From contig CALDYY010000078.1 in assembly GCA_937944245.1 (NCBI GenBank), positions 35,117 through 99,116 of the forward strand: a DNA stretch of 64,000 bases, in the 5' to 3' direction. The notes beneath the pieces were generated by a model that worked only from the letters and a program-made list of their open reading frames with translations, did not search any database and was not told where the DNA came from. Both the position numbers and the translations under genes were made by a program. The DNA comes from an uncultured Saprospiraceae bacterium. Its GTDB lineage: Bacteria > Bacteroidota > Bacteroidia > Chitinophagales > Saprospiraceae. Below, piece after piece: positions 39,143-47,880 of this stretch (positions within the stretch are counted from its first letter, which is position 1; the number at the start of each line of letters is the position of its first letter).

Positions 39143-41218
39143 CTATTTTATCATGCCTAGTCTTTCCCCATTTTGGTATTTCACAATGAAAGCATTTCTA
39201 AATCCCTTTTTAGTAGCTGTTTCTAGTATTCCATCAGCTTCTTCCTTGTTAGAATAATCACCAAGTAGCACTCTGGTTAGCCCTTTGTCTTTGATAAATT
39301 CATAATCAATACGCCCCAAGTTTCTTACATCATCATAGCGTTTATCGGTTCGCTTAAAGTTAGCAAGCGCTACCAATTGTACTTTGTAGTAAGTACCTGT
39401 CAATCTTGGTGCATCCGTTCTTATCTCAAAAGCCTCTGAAGACATTTTTGGTGTGTAAACATACTCTGCTTCAAAATTTTGATTTACAGTAGGTTTAAGT
39501 TTTGTTTCTTGTATTTTTACTCTCTCTATTTTTATCGTATTACTTGTTGTATCTAATTCAGGGCTTGGCTGAGGCATCGGTGGTGTCCTCACAATAGGTA
39601 TTTCAGAATCAGACTGATAAACAGGAATAGCCTGATTTTTCTGAAGATAGAAAGCCTCATTCTTTGTCACATTATTTTCCGCTCTAAAGATTTTTGATGT
39701 AGGTTGAAAACCTTCTTTGTGGGCAATAACTTTATATTGACGCTCAGGGAGCAGTTGAAATAAATAGCTTCCATTTTCAAAAGAAGAACGATGTACTAAA
39801 CGCTCTTCGGTTTCGTTCAGTATCTCATAAACAGAAACCTCGACATTTTCAAGCGGCATATTGTAATCTTTACTGTAAACAGTACCTTTTAAGATAAATG
39901 ATTGCACTTGGTCACTTATTTTAAACTCAAAAATATCCTCGTCCGTAGTAGTTGTTTTGCTGCTACCAGCACTTCTGTTTGATACTAAGAATCCTCCATC
40001 ACCGTAGCGGTTTTTTACAAAAAAATAATCATCAGCACCTGAATTGTAAGGACTTTCTAAATTAATAGGCTTATCCCAAATGGATAGTTTGCCCTTGATT
40101 TTAAAAATATCCAATCCACCCATGCCCACATGACCATCAGAACTAAAGTATAATGCTTCTTCGCTAACGTCATAAAATGGAGTGATTTCATTATGTGCAG
40201 TATTGATTCTGGCACCAGCATTTCTAGGGGATTCAAAATCAAAGCCATTATCGCTAATCACTCTTGAAGTGTACCAAATATCCATTCCACCTTGTCCTCC
40301 TGGTCGATTAGAAGCAAAATAAAGTATTTCTTTATTTCCATCTTGTACTATAAATGGTTGCGTTGCAGTGAATCCTTCTTGATTTATTTTGTCATTCAAT
40401 CGCTCTGGTGCACTCCAGAGATTACCCACTCGTCGAATAGCATAAATTTCACAACGTGTGGTTAAGTAGCCCCAGTTTTCCACTGAACGGCAAACGGTAA
40501 AATAAATTCTTTTTTCATCCGTAGAAAACGTAGCATTACACACATGATTTTCTTCCATGCTTGCAAATTGAGCAGCTACTGTGGCTTCTTCCCAATCTTT
40601 AATGCCTTTCTGCGACTTAAATACTTTTGCCTTAGACAATTTAGTAGAAGAGAATAATATTTCGTCATTACCAAATGGTGTGGGAGCGAATTCCGTAAAT
40701 TTGCTATTAATATTATTGTTTAAATGAGTTATTCTGATTGCTGGATTGGGGGCTAGTTTATACTGTTTTGCTAACTCACAACCTTCTATTTCCATAAGCG
40801 CATTTGCTAGTAAATTTGGTGCGTCTGTCCCCTTATAAATATTTGTAAAGGCTTTAAAAGCAGCTACGGCTTCATCATATTGTTCATTTTGCTTTAACGC
40901 TCTCGCATAAGTGTAACCTGCCTTGGGAAATTTTTTGTTCTCCTCAACCACAGGAGTTAGCATTTCAATCGTCTTATTATAGTTTTTTACAATAAAGTAA
41001 CTTTCACCTGCCTGATATGCCATTTCTAGTTGCTTGGGCTTTTTTAGCCAAGACTGCTCGTACTGCTCAGCAGCAGATTCATATTGAGCTTTAGTGTATA
41101 ATTCATTCGCTAATTTAAAGTGTTTTTTCCAACTCCATTTGGTTTGATTTTCTATTTCTTGTGCATAAACTGGCTGTAAAAGTAGTACAAACAGCAGCAG
41201 CAATGTTGATTTAAGCAT
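39143..41218 (-). CDS. Envelope protein with TPR, PD40 repeats, carboxypeptidase-regulatory-like domain and SPOR-like end
   Basis: A 691-residue exported protein (signal peptide ending VYAQE). Order seen: TPR-like helices (about 30-150, KHFKLANELYTKAQYESAAEQYEQ-type units); PD40/WD40-like strands (about 170-430) with DEILFSSTKLS, ILYFASNRPGGQGGMDIWYTS and EEALYFSSDGHVGMGGLDIF; a CarboxypepD_reg-like beta-sandwich (about 450-530); a Pro-rich linker; and a C-terminal SPOR-like domain (about 605-691, YYKVQLVALANF ... GLTRVLLGDYSNKEEAD). PorE-like proteins share the first three but end in an OmpA domain. Peptidoglycan binding through SPOR is inferred. Confidence 0.85.
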   Translation of the reverse strand: MLKSTLLLLFVLLLQPVYAQEIENQTKWSWKKHFKLANELYTKAQYESAAEQYEQSWLKKPKQLEMAYQAGESYFIVKNYNKTIEMLTPVVEENKKFPKAGYTYARALKQNEQYDEAVAAFKAFTNIYKGTDAPNLLANALMEIEGCELAKQYKLAPNPAIRITHLNNNINSKFTEFAPTPFGNDEILFSSTKLSKAKVFKSQKGIKDWEEATVAAQFASMEENHVCNATFSTDEKRIYFTVCRSVENWGYLTTRCEIYAIRRVGNLWSAPERLNDKINQEGFTATQPFIVQDGNKEILYFASNRPGGQGGMDIWYTSRVISDNGFDFESPRNAGARINTAHNEITPFYDVSEEALYFSSDGHVGMGGLDIFKIKGKLSIWDKPINLESPYNSGADDYFFVKNRYGDGGFLVSNRSAGSSKTTTTDEDIFEFKISDQVQSFILKGTVYSKDYNMPLENVEVSVYEILNETEERLVHRSSFENGSYLFQLLPERQYKVIAHKEGFQPTSKIFRAENNVTKNEAFYLQKNQAIPVYQSDSEIPIVRTPPMPQPSPELDTTSNTIKIERVKIQETKLKPTVNQNFEAEYVYTPKMSSEAFEIRTDAPRLTGTYYKVQLVALANFKRTDKRYDDVRNLGRIDYEFIKDKGLTRVLLGDYSNKEEADGILETATKKGFRNAFIVKYQNGERLGMIK

Positions 41219-41229
41219 GGCATTATAAG

Positions 41230-41243
41230 TTTCAAATTTGAAA
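41230..41243. promoter_or_regulatory. Perfect 14-bp palindrome upstream of the TPR/PD40 gene
   Basis: TTTCAAATTTGAAA (41230-41243) lies 11 bases before the minus-strand ATG at 41218. Its core CAAATTTG is one base off a TAnnTTTG box. It may be an operator, part of a promoter or a chance AT-rich palindrome. Confidence 0.3.
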
Positions 41244-41345
41244 ATGGTATGTTAACATCTTTTTTTATAATTATTAAATTCATTAAATACGCATTGAATG
41301 GATTTAGTGATTATAAATTATCAAAAGCTTTAATTCTAAAATTAA

Positions 41346-41915
41346 TCACGCTACCTTTAGTAGTATATCAATGATTTCAGCGAAATACTGATGCTCCAAA
41401 TGTTGAACTTTTTTAGCAATATTTTCTGGATTATCCTCATGTGTCAATGTGCAAGCTGCTTGAAAAACAATATCTCCATCATCATATTGCTCATTCACAT
41501 AGTGAATCGTCATACCAGTTTGAGTTTCTTTTGCCTCCCAAACTGCTTGGTGTACTTTCATGCCATACATTCCTTTGCCTCCATAATTAGGTAGCAGTGC
41601 AGGATGAATATTTATCATGCGACCATGAAATGCTTTTACCAAATAACTTGGCACAAGCCACAAAAAACCAGCTAAAACAATCCAATCAATTTTTAATTGG
41701 CGAAGTTCAACCAATAACTGTTCTGATTGATAAAAAGCCTTTGCGTTCAACACCAATGTTGAAATACCAGCAACTTCTGCAATCTCTAAAACAGGAGCAT
41801 CTGACTTATTAGAAACCACAAGTTGTACATTTACTATTTCATTGTTTTTAAAATAGTTGATTATTTTTTGAGCATTACTCCCTTTTCCAGATGCAAATAT
41901 CGCTATATTTATCAT
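41346..41915 (-). CDS. purN: Phosphoribosylglycinamide formyltransferase
   Basis: A 189-residue purine-pathway enzyme that moves a formyl group from 10-formyl-THF to GAR. Seen: the N-terminal IFASGKGSNAQKII loop, the catalytic Asn-His in MINIHPALLP, and the catalytic Asp in NEQYDDGDIVFQA. Length is normal. Its ATG shares one base with the TAA of the upstream 530-residue gene, so translation is probably coupled, an odd link for a purine gene. Confidence 0.96.
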   Translation of the reverse strand: MINIAIFASGKGSNAQKIINYFKNNEIVNVQLVVSNKSDAPVLEIAEVAGISTLVLNAKAFYQSEQLLVELRQLKIDWIVLAGFLWLVPSYLVKAFHGRMINIHPALLPNYGGKGMYGMKVHQAVWEAKETQTGMTIHYVNEQYDDGDIVFQAACTLTHEDNPENIAKKVQHLEHQYFAEIIDILLKVA

Positions 41916-43507
41916 TAGTTAAATTGATCAAAATCTAATTTAGCAAAACGAAATGAACGCCCTCGCTCACCGTAAATTACCATTGCCTTTCGTTCTATTT
42001 GTTGACAAACCTTTGGTCGAGTTACCAAATCCACTTCTCTATTTTGGAACAATGGTTTTATTTCCCAAGTACCATCTCTACTAATCTCCGTTAAAGCTAC
42101 AACAGAATTTCTTCCATCGTAGTTATAAATTCTGTTGCGGTTACCCTCCGAAAAATTGCGGCTACTATCGTTAAAGATAAGGTAAATCTTATCCCGAACA
42201 ACGGACATCGCATAGCTGGAATAATACCCACCATCATTTACGGTAATTTGCTGTTTGGGGATTCGAGTTGCCCAATCTATTTCACCATCTGGACGAATAT
42301 TAATAACAATAATATCATTGTAATGATAAAAATAATCATAACGAAAAGTACCATACCAGAAATCGCGGTAGGAACGCTGATAGATATAGTATTGCTCTGC
42401 CACTAATAATGCCCCACCATCACTTCTTAAAATGAGATCATTCAAGGCAAATTTATATAATTCAGGTTGCTGATTCACATTGCCTTGTCTTTCAGCATTT
42501 CTAGCACGTTGTTTTTGTTTTTCTGTGTAAAATTCAGTTAAAAATTCAAAATCAAATGATTTTTGATTTTGATTATAAATTTCTTTTGTCCTTGCATCAA
42601 TTCTAAAAAAGTAAGTACCTTTCACACTTGAAGTCCCTTTCTGGGAGTAAAAGCCAGTACATACTAAATCGCCATTATTAGCTACTCTAAACGTTAAATC
42701 AGTAATAAAATCATCTTTTAGACCAATTTTGTATTCATCCTGCACAAAGCCTTTCTCTGTATAAGCCAAGATAACGTATTGATAGTTTGGCTTTCCTAGC
42801 CTACGTTCCTTAGATTTATCTTGGTAAATGATGCCTAACATGTAAACATTCCCATTACCATCTATTTGATATTCTTCTACGGAGAAAATTTCTTCATTAT
42901 AAGGCAAGGCAATTTCCTTATTCCAAACTTGTTGGAAGTTATCATCAAACACACTTAATTTAAACTTTTTAGCGTTACCTTTTTTGTAAGGTAATTGATG
43001 GAAAACGAGCACTTTAGAGCTATCTTTAGATTGTACAATATCAAAAGCACCTGTTTTCAGAACACTTTTGGTTTCAAATTCACCAATAAGTTGAATGTTT
43101 CTATTGGAAACATCTAGTTGCTGTTTATTTATTTTTTGCTGAAATAAATAATTTTTCTTCTTTGCTTCATTATGAAAAGAGGTTAAAAAGTAAAATTCTT
43201 CTCCCAACTTTATAATCTGTTCAAATTTTCTTGTTTTCCCATTATAACTCAAATCTAGTTCCTTAGCTTTTTTTAAGTTCATGCTTTCATCATACAATTC
43301 CAATAATACTTTGCCCGATTCTACAATACCACTTTCTTTTATCCTCAAGGCATACATCCCTTCAGGAGTGTTGGCAATAATTTTATCTAAGTAACTATTG
43401 GTTGGTTGTGTCAATTCTTCTCCCCACTTTATCTGTGGGCGACTGAATTGTCCAAATAATATCTGAGAAAGAAATAAAAGTATGATGATAATTTTAGTGC
43501 TATCCAT
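41915..43507 (-). CDS. Exported protein of unknown function (beta-propeller-like)
   Basis: A 530-residue protein with a signal peptide (IIIILLFLSQILFGQ). The rest is a series of short beta strands with repeated patterns such as NVYMLGIIYQD, DLVCTGFYSQKG and DKIYLIFNDSS, suggesting a beta-propeller or similar all-beta fold in the periplasm. No catalytic motif is visible, and I do not recognise a named family. It is translationally coupled to purN downstream and follows the PorD-type gene on the same strand after about 80 bases. Confidence 0.75.
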   Translation of the reverse strand: MDSTKIIIILLFLSQILFGQFSRPQIKWGEELTQPTNSYLDKIIANTPEGMYALRIKESGIVESGKVLLELYDESMNLKKAKELDLSYNGKTRKFEQIIKLGEEFYFLTSFHNEAKKKNYLFQQKINKQQLDVSNRNIQLIGEFETKSVLKTGAFDIVQSKDSSKVLVFHQLPYKKGNAKKFKLSVFDDNFQQVWNKEIALPYNEEIFSVEEYQIDGNGNVYMLGIIYQDKSKERRLGKPNYQYVILAYTEKGFVQDEYKIGLKDDFITDLTFRVANNGDLVCTGFYSQKGTSSVKGTYFFRIDARTKEIYNQNQKSFDFEFLTEFYTEKQKQRARNAERQGNVNQQPELYKFALNDLILRSDGGALLVAEQYYIYQRSYRDFWYGTFRYDYFYHYNDIIVINIRPDGEIDWATRIPKQQITVNDGGYYSSYAMSVVRDKIYLIFNDSSRNFSEGNRNRIYNYDGRNSVVALTEISRDGTWEIKPLFQNREVDLVTRPKVCQQIERKAMVIYGERGRSFRFAKLDFDQFN

Positions 43508-43585
43508 TATGATATGTTCAATTAAAAAAATAATCGCAGTATGTGTATATTACATGATTAATTAGGTGATAGTTGATATTACATG

Positions 43586-44491
43586 TTACATAGACCTGTA
43601 CCGAGCAGACCTCGCGCCATCCACTCTTGTCATTACTTGTACCACGCGATTTTTTTCACTAGGTGTAGCAGCACCAAATATTTCTGTAATTTCTGTACTT
43701 TTTGTATCGCTAAATGTTTGCAAAATCATGGCATTGGGGTACGAGCGCGCTACCTCGCCTATGTCCTCAATCGCAGTAATAATAATGGCTGTTGCCGCCT
43801 TTGGGTCGCTATACATAATATCCAAACCTTGACGATGGTAGTCGTAAAATGCTTGTCTTAAAGGACGGACACGAGGGGATAGTAAGTTTTCAATCAGCCA
43901 ATATCTATTGCGTTGCCCATCCAAAGAACGCCATCCTTTTGGGTCAATTGCTGCCGCACCTGGTGGGACATTATTCACAATTTCTTGAGCTTTCAAAAAC
44001 TGCGACTCCCCCCCAAAAGGAGAAAAAGAATCATTATCCATACCAATGACAATATAAGCATAATAAGCCAAAAGCGAAGTCAAATTGTCATTAAAAGCAT
44101 TTTGCGTGAAAATTAATGGCTGAAATTGCTCATAATCAAACCACACATTTTTGTCTTGAATGGTGATTAGTGGTGTTTCATTCATCGTTCCATAAATGGG
44201 TCTAACCGCTTGTATAGCTACCTCTGCCGTAAATCGAGTAGCGGATTCTTCTTTATTAATGGTGATAATCATATTGCCTTTGATGCGCTCCTGTGGCTCA
44301 TATACATCTTGCGTCCATTTGGTATTATTCATAAACTCTTGAACAGCAGTTTGAAACGATTGGAACACACGAGGGTCAGCAGTTTGCAATTTGGGCGTAT
44401 TAACCGTTATCTGGAAATTAAGCTCCTGTGCAAAAAAGTTGCTTAACGGAATTGCTATAAGTAAGGCGATTAAAAAACTATTTTTCATCAT
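43586..44491 (-). CDS. DUF4835 family protein (PorD-type T9SS accessory)
   Basis: A 301-residue exported protein with a signal peptide (FLIALLIAIPLSNFFAQ). It fits DUF4835: ELNFQITVNTPKLQTADPRVFQS at the start, WTQDVYEPQERIKGNMIITI, DNDSFSPFGG, and the C-terminal MFSDPKA-like DIMYSDPKAATAII. This family includes proteins now named PorD and linked to the type IX secretion system. It sits just after coaBC, the order usual in Bacteroidota. The T9SS role is known for relatives and inferred here. Confidence 0.85.
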   Translation of the reverse strand: MMKNSFLIALLIAIPLSNFFAQELNFQITVNTPKLQTADPRVFQSFQTAVQEFMNNTKWTQDVYEPQERIKGNMIITINKEESATRFTAEVAIQAVRPIYGTMNETPLITIQDKNVWFDYEQFQPLIFTQNAFNDNLTSLLAYYAYIVIGMDNDSFSPFGGESQFLKAQEIVNNVPPGAAAIDPKGWRSLDGQRNRYWLIENLLSPRVRPLRQAFYDYHRQGLDIMYSDPKAATAIIITAIEDIGEVARSYPNAMILQTFSDTKSTEITEIFGAATPSEKNRVVQVMTRVDGARSARYRSM

Positions 44492-44497
44492 AACATT

Positions 44498-45706
44498 TTA
44501 CTTTTTCTCATTCATTAACAAGTGAAGTGCTTGGATGATGTCCAAAGCGACTATTTTTTTTGATTTTAGTTCAAACGCTTTTGTCTCACCATTTTTGTAT
44601 ATCAACGTAATTTTATTTGTATCCACATGAAATCCTGCTCCCTCGTCTTGTAGTGAATTGAGCACTATCATATCAAAATTCTTGCGCATGAGTTTAGATT
44701 GTGCATTTTCTAATTCATTGTTTGTTTCCAGTGCAAAGCCAATCAGCACTTGATGTTCTGTCTTTATCTTTCCTAGTGCTGCCGCAATATCGGGAGTGCG
44801 CTCTAGCTCAATTGTCATTTCATGGTTTGCCTTCTTTATCTTTTGTGCTGATACAAATTTAGGGCGATAATCGGCAACTGCTGCTGCCATAATGGCTGCA
44901 TCAACGTTCGGGAAGAGCGAAATAGCTGCCTGAAACATTTGTTCTGCACCTTCAATTCTAGTCAGTTTAATATTTGGATGTTGCACTTGGAGTGGTGAAG
45001 GACCTAGTATTAGTTCTACCATTGCACCCCGCGCTGCCAATGCTTCTGCTAAATAAACGCCCATTTTCCCAGAGGAACGATTACCAATAAACCGAACGGG
45101 GTCTATTGCTTCATAAGTAGGACCAGCAGTAACCAATATCTTTTTTCCTTCAAACTGATATTTTTGTTGAAAAAATTCATTTAACTGTTGCACAATCACC
45201 TCAGGCTCTGCCATGCGCCCCTCCCCTATTAAACCACTTGCCAATTCACCATAACCTACTGGTATTAAATGATTTCCGTAGTATTGCAGCAAATTTACAT
45301 TTGATTGTGTGGCAGGGTGCAGCCACATATCAACATCCATAGCAGGTGCAAAAAAAACAGGACAACGCGCTGAAAGATAAACAGCCGTGATGATGTTGTC
45401 GCAAATGCCATGTGCCAACTTAGCAAGTGTGGTAGCTGTGATGGGGGCAATCACCATAGCGTCTGCCCAAAGCCCGAGTTCTACGTGATTGTTCCAACCT
45501 TCTTCTGATTGAACACTACTCAGAACAGGATTTTTAGCCAGTGTGGAAAGCGTTAAGGGTGTTATAAATTGTTGAGCAGCAGGAGTCATTAAAATTTTCA
45601 CTTCCGCTTGCGCCTTCACCAGCAAGCGCGTCAAATGAGCCGTTTTGTAAGCAGCAATGCTTCCACAAATACCTAAAATTATTTTTTTTTGTTCTAGCAC
45701 TGACAT
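44498..45706 (-). CDS. coaBC: Bifunctional phosphopantothenoylcysteine synthetase/decarboxylase
   Basis: A 402-residue fused enzyme of coenzyme A synthesis. The N-terminal flavin decarboxylase half (CoaC) has ILGICGSIAAYKT, PITATTLAKLAHGICDN and APAMDVDMW; the C-terminal synthetase half (CoaB) has VTAGPTYEAIDPVRFIGNRSSGKMG, AAAVADYRP and IGFALETN. It adds cysteine to 4'-phosphopantothenate and then decarboxylates it. Only six bases separate it from the DUF4835 gene, so they are co-transcribed. Confidence 0.97.
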   Translation of the reverse strand: MSVLEQKKIILGICGSIAAYKTAHLTRLLVKAQAEVKILMTPAAQQFITPLTLSTLAKNPVLSSVQSEEGWNNHVELGLWADAMVIAPITATTLAKLAHGICDNIITAVYLSARCPVFFAPAMDVDMWLHPATQSNVNLLQYYGNHLIPVGYGELASGLIGEGRMAEPEVIVQQLNEFFQQKYQFEGKKILVTAGPTYEAIDPVRFIGNRSSGKMGVYLAEALAARGAMVELILGPSPLQVQHPNIKLTRIEGAEQMFQAAISLFPNVDAAIMAAAVADYRPKFVSAQKIKKANHEMTIELERTPDIAAALGKIKTEHQVLIGFALETNNELENAQSKLMRKNFDMIVLNSLQDEGAGFHVDTNKITLIYKNGETKAFELKSKKIVALDIIQALHLLMNEKK

Positions 45707-45780
45707 ATTTTTTTACATTTTCAATACCAACGACTAAAAGTTAATTTAGATGTTTACTTTCACAATATATTCCTTTTTAA

Positions 45781-46464
45781 ATGCAACTACAAAAAATAAA
45801 AGCAGCATTAGCAGCTTATGAGGATTGGTTAGTTTCTAAAGTTAACGCCACAAAAGAAAATCTTTACAAATGGGAATCGCAACGAATTTGGCAAGAACAC
45901 TGGGATTTAGAAGAAATTGATGTGGCAGGAATGTTTAGTAAAGCATTAGAAAATACTACTACACGAAGGATTTGGAGTCGTGAATACTACACACCAAAAA
46001 AAACAATGCTGACTTTTGCAGCAATGCAACCTCATTTTGTTCGGGCAATATTTCAAGATTTATTTGACGAATCTAAAGCAATCGGCAACCGAATTGACCG
46101 CTTTATCATCCATTCCGATGAGTTGCTCAAAGAATACAAATTCAAGCATCCTACTTCGACTGAAAATAATCATTTCCAAGATTACGAAATGATAAGTCAT
46201 TACTTAGCATTTCAGTTTCCTAGCCGATATACTCCTTACGACTTTAATCGTTTTAGAGATACACTAACTAAAATTGGCTCAAAGGATATTCCAGAAAACC
46301 ACGATTTACCTAGATATTTCAAAGTAATGCAAACGCTTTTTCAGTTCATAAAGAAAGAGGAAAAATTGATGGCATTGCATCAAGCTAGATTAGAGGACAA
46401 CCATTACAAAGGAGCATCTTTGTTGCTAGTAGAAGATTTTTGTGCCTTTTTACAGCACAATTAA
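45781..46464 (+). CDS. Helical cytosolic protein of unknown function
   Basis: A 227-residue, mainly helical protein without signal or membrane segment. It starts with a charged coiled-coil-like helix (QKIKAALAAYEDWLVSKV), has an aromatic core (KWESQRIWQEHWDLEE; ISHYLAFQFPSRYTPYDF) and ends SLLLVEDFCAFLQHN. The middle FPSRYTPYDFNRFRD recalls the shape of helical domains that precede some restriction or ATPase modules, but no such neighbour exists. It is divergent from coaBC. Function unknown. Confidence 0.75.
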   Translation: MQLQKIKAALAAYEDWLVSKVNATKENLYKWESQRIWQEHWDLEEIDVAGMFSKALENTTTRRIWSREYYTPKKTMLTFAAMQPHFVRAIFQDLFDESKAIGNRIDRFIIHSDELLKEYKFKHPTSTENNHFQDYEMISHYLAFQFPSRYTPYDFNRFRDTLTKIGSKDIPENHDLPRYFKVMQTLFQFIKKEEKLMALHQARLEDNHYKGASLLLVEDFCAFLQHN

Positions 46465-46555
46465 GGTGATTTTAATAATTTTATACTTTTATTTTCTTAA
46501 TTTTTCCAGAATTTGCATATCAAAATATTAATTATTTAAACAAAAAATAAACGGA

Positions 46556-47137
46556 TTGAAGCAACAGAAGATTATCACCAGTCTAAGACAATTTAGAGTC
46601 TGGCACAAAATATTAGGTATTGTACTTGCCTTTTTTGTTATCATCAGTGCTATAACAGGTGTACTTTTAGCATTCAAAAAAAATGTGGCTATTCTTCAAC
46701 CTCCTACACAAAAAACAGCTTCTAAAAATTTAAACGATTGGAAATCAATAGCTGAATTGGAATCCATTGCGCAAAACACTTTTCAACAAGCCTTTCCAGA
46801 TAAAGAAAATAGCGTCGAGCGTTTAGATGTGCAGCCGTCAAAAGGAATGGTAAAAGTGCTATTTAAAAATGGATGGTGGGAAGTGCAAATTGATGGAAGC
46901 ACTGGCGAAGTTCTTTCCGTTGGGCAACGCCACGCTGATTGGATTGAAAAACTGCACGATGGCTCGATTATCAGTGATGCTTTTAAGTTGGTTTCTATGA
47001 ATTTTTTAGGTTGGGGGCTATTGATGATGGTCATTACAGGAATGTGGTTGTGGTATGGGCCTAAGCGTTATCGAAAGATGAAACAAAAAAAGCCCACTCA
47101 AATAAAGACTACTTATCAAGAAAAAATAAGTGATTAA
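46556..47137 (+). CDS. PepSY-associated transmembrane helix protein
   Basis: A 193-residue membrane protein. An N-terminal helix with FRVWHKILGIVLAFFVIISAITGVLLAF, a periplasmic PepSY-like domain (about 65-125: VERLDVQPSKGMVKVLF; IDGSTGEVLSVGQR) and a C-terminal helix (LGWGLLMMVITGMWLWYGP) are seen. Such proteins are linked to iron or haem reduction at the membrane. No in-frame ATG precedes the first helix before a stop codon at 46529, so translation probably starts at TTG 46556. A possible mobile element follows. Confidence 0.8.
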   Translation: MKQQKIITSLRQFRVWHKILGIVLAFFVIISAITGVLLAFKKNVAILQPPTQKTASKNLNDWKSIAELESIAQNTFQQAFPDKENSVERLDVQPSKGMVKVLFKNGWWEVQIDGSTGEVLSVGQRHADWIEKLHDGSIISDAFKLVSMNFLGWGLLMMVITGMWLWYGPKRYRKMKQKKPTQIKTTYQEKISD

Positions 47138-47173
47138 ATAAAGCATTTTACTTCCGCTCATCAACCACTACTA

Positions 47174-47329
47174 AGAGCATGTTTAAATTTTTAATTACTG
47201 AAAACCAATATTTTATGAACCTGACTTCAGTAAGGCTTAGTCCTTTAGCCCGCTAAATTCCCTCGCCTTCCTATTGTCAGAACCACAAACTATTGATTTT
47301 CACTTAAAGAAAATTTTTAAACAAGCTCT
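47174..47329. mobile_element. Possible MITE-like element with imperfect terminal inverted repeats
   Basis: AGAGCATGTTTAAATTTTT (47174-47192) at the left is matched by AAAATTTTTAAACAAGCTCT (47310-47329) at the right, an inverted repeat with a few mismatches enclosing about 117 bases that hold no gene. Such ends resemble insertion-sequence termini. The right end carries the stop codon of ogt. A similar right-end word occurs alone at 26141-26160. No clear target-site duplication was seen, so this is a proposal. Confidence 0.45.
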
Positions 47330-47819
47330 AAAACAAAAGACCTTGACTATTCGGTATTTTTGATTGCTCCAGTTGCAACAGTATTGCCTTCACATCTAAA
47401 CCGTAGAAATAACCTTGTAAAGCACCACTTTTCGCAATTACCCGATGACAAGGAACAACAATAGCAATGGGATTATGTTTACTCGCCATGCCTACGGCAC
47501 GAACAGCTTTTGGACGATTCAACTTTTGCGCAATTTCGGAGTATGTAGTTGTTCTACCATAAGGTATTTGCAACATTTGCTGCCACACACTTTTGTAAAA
47601 ATCAGTTGCTCCTGACCAATCTAAAGCAATATCAAACACTTGAAGTTTCCCTTGAAAGTACGCTTGCAGTTGCATCACACAATCGTTAACAACTGATATG
47701 GAAGCGATTGAATCAGAACTAGGTAACTTATCTATCCTTTGAATACTTTGGATGCCAAGCAAACTTCCCTTTACTTCAAGGCAGCCGATAGGCGTATCCA
47801 AATAAGCAACTGCTAACAT
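47328..47819 (-). CDS. ogt: Methylated-DNA--protein-cysteine methyltransferase
   Basis: A 163-residue DNA repair protein that takes the alkyl group from O6-alkylguanine onto its own cysteine. The acceptor motif PCHRV is present with C124, preceded by the helix-turn-helix region YGRTTTYSEIAQKLNRPKAVRAVG. N-terminal RNase-like domain and length are typical of Ogt/MGMT. The last codons and the TAG stop lie in the right arm of the possible MITE, so the natural C-terminus may have been altered slightly. Confidence 0.94.
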   Translation of the reverse strand: MLAVAYLDTPIGCLEVKGSLLGIQSIQRIDKLPSSDSIASISVVNDCVMQLQAYFQGKLQVFDIALDWSGATDFYKSVWQQMLQIPYGRTTTYSEIAQKLNRPKAVRAVGMASKHNPIAIVVPCHRVIAKSGALQGYFYGLDVKAILLQLEQSKIPNSQGLLF

Positions 47820-47836
47820 TATTCCATTTTTATAGG

Positions 47837-47875
47837 TTAAAGCCTAATAGGAAATCGAATTCTATTAGGCTTTAA
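47837..47875 (-). terminator. Strong hairpin after rny
   Basis: TTAAAGCCTAATAG (47837-47850) and CTATTAGGCTTTAA (47862-47875) form a perfect 14-bp stem with an 11-nt loop, starting six bases after the rny stop on the minus strand. No long U tract follows, so it may protect the 3' end of the RNA or act as an intrinsic terminator of weak type. It also lies just before ogt. Confidence 0.7.
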
Positions 47876-47880
47876 ATTAT

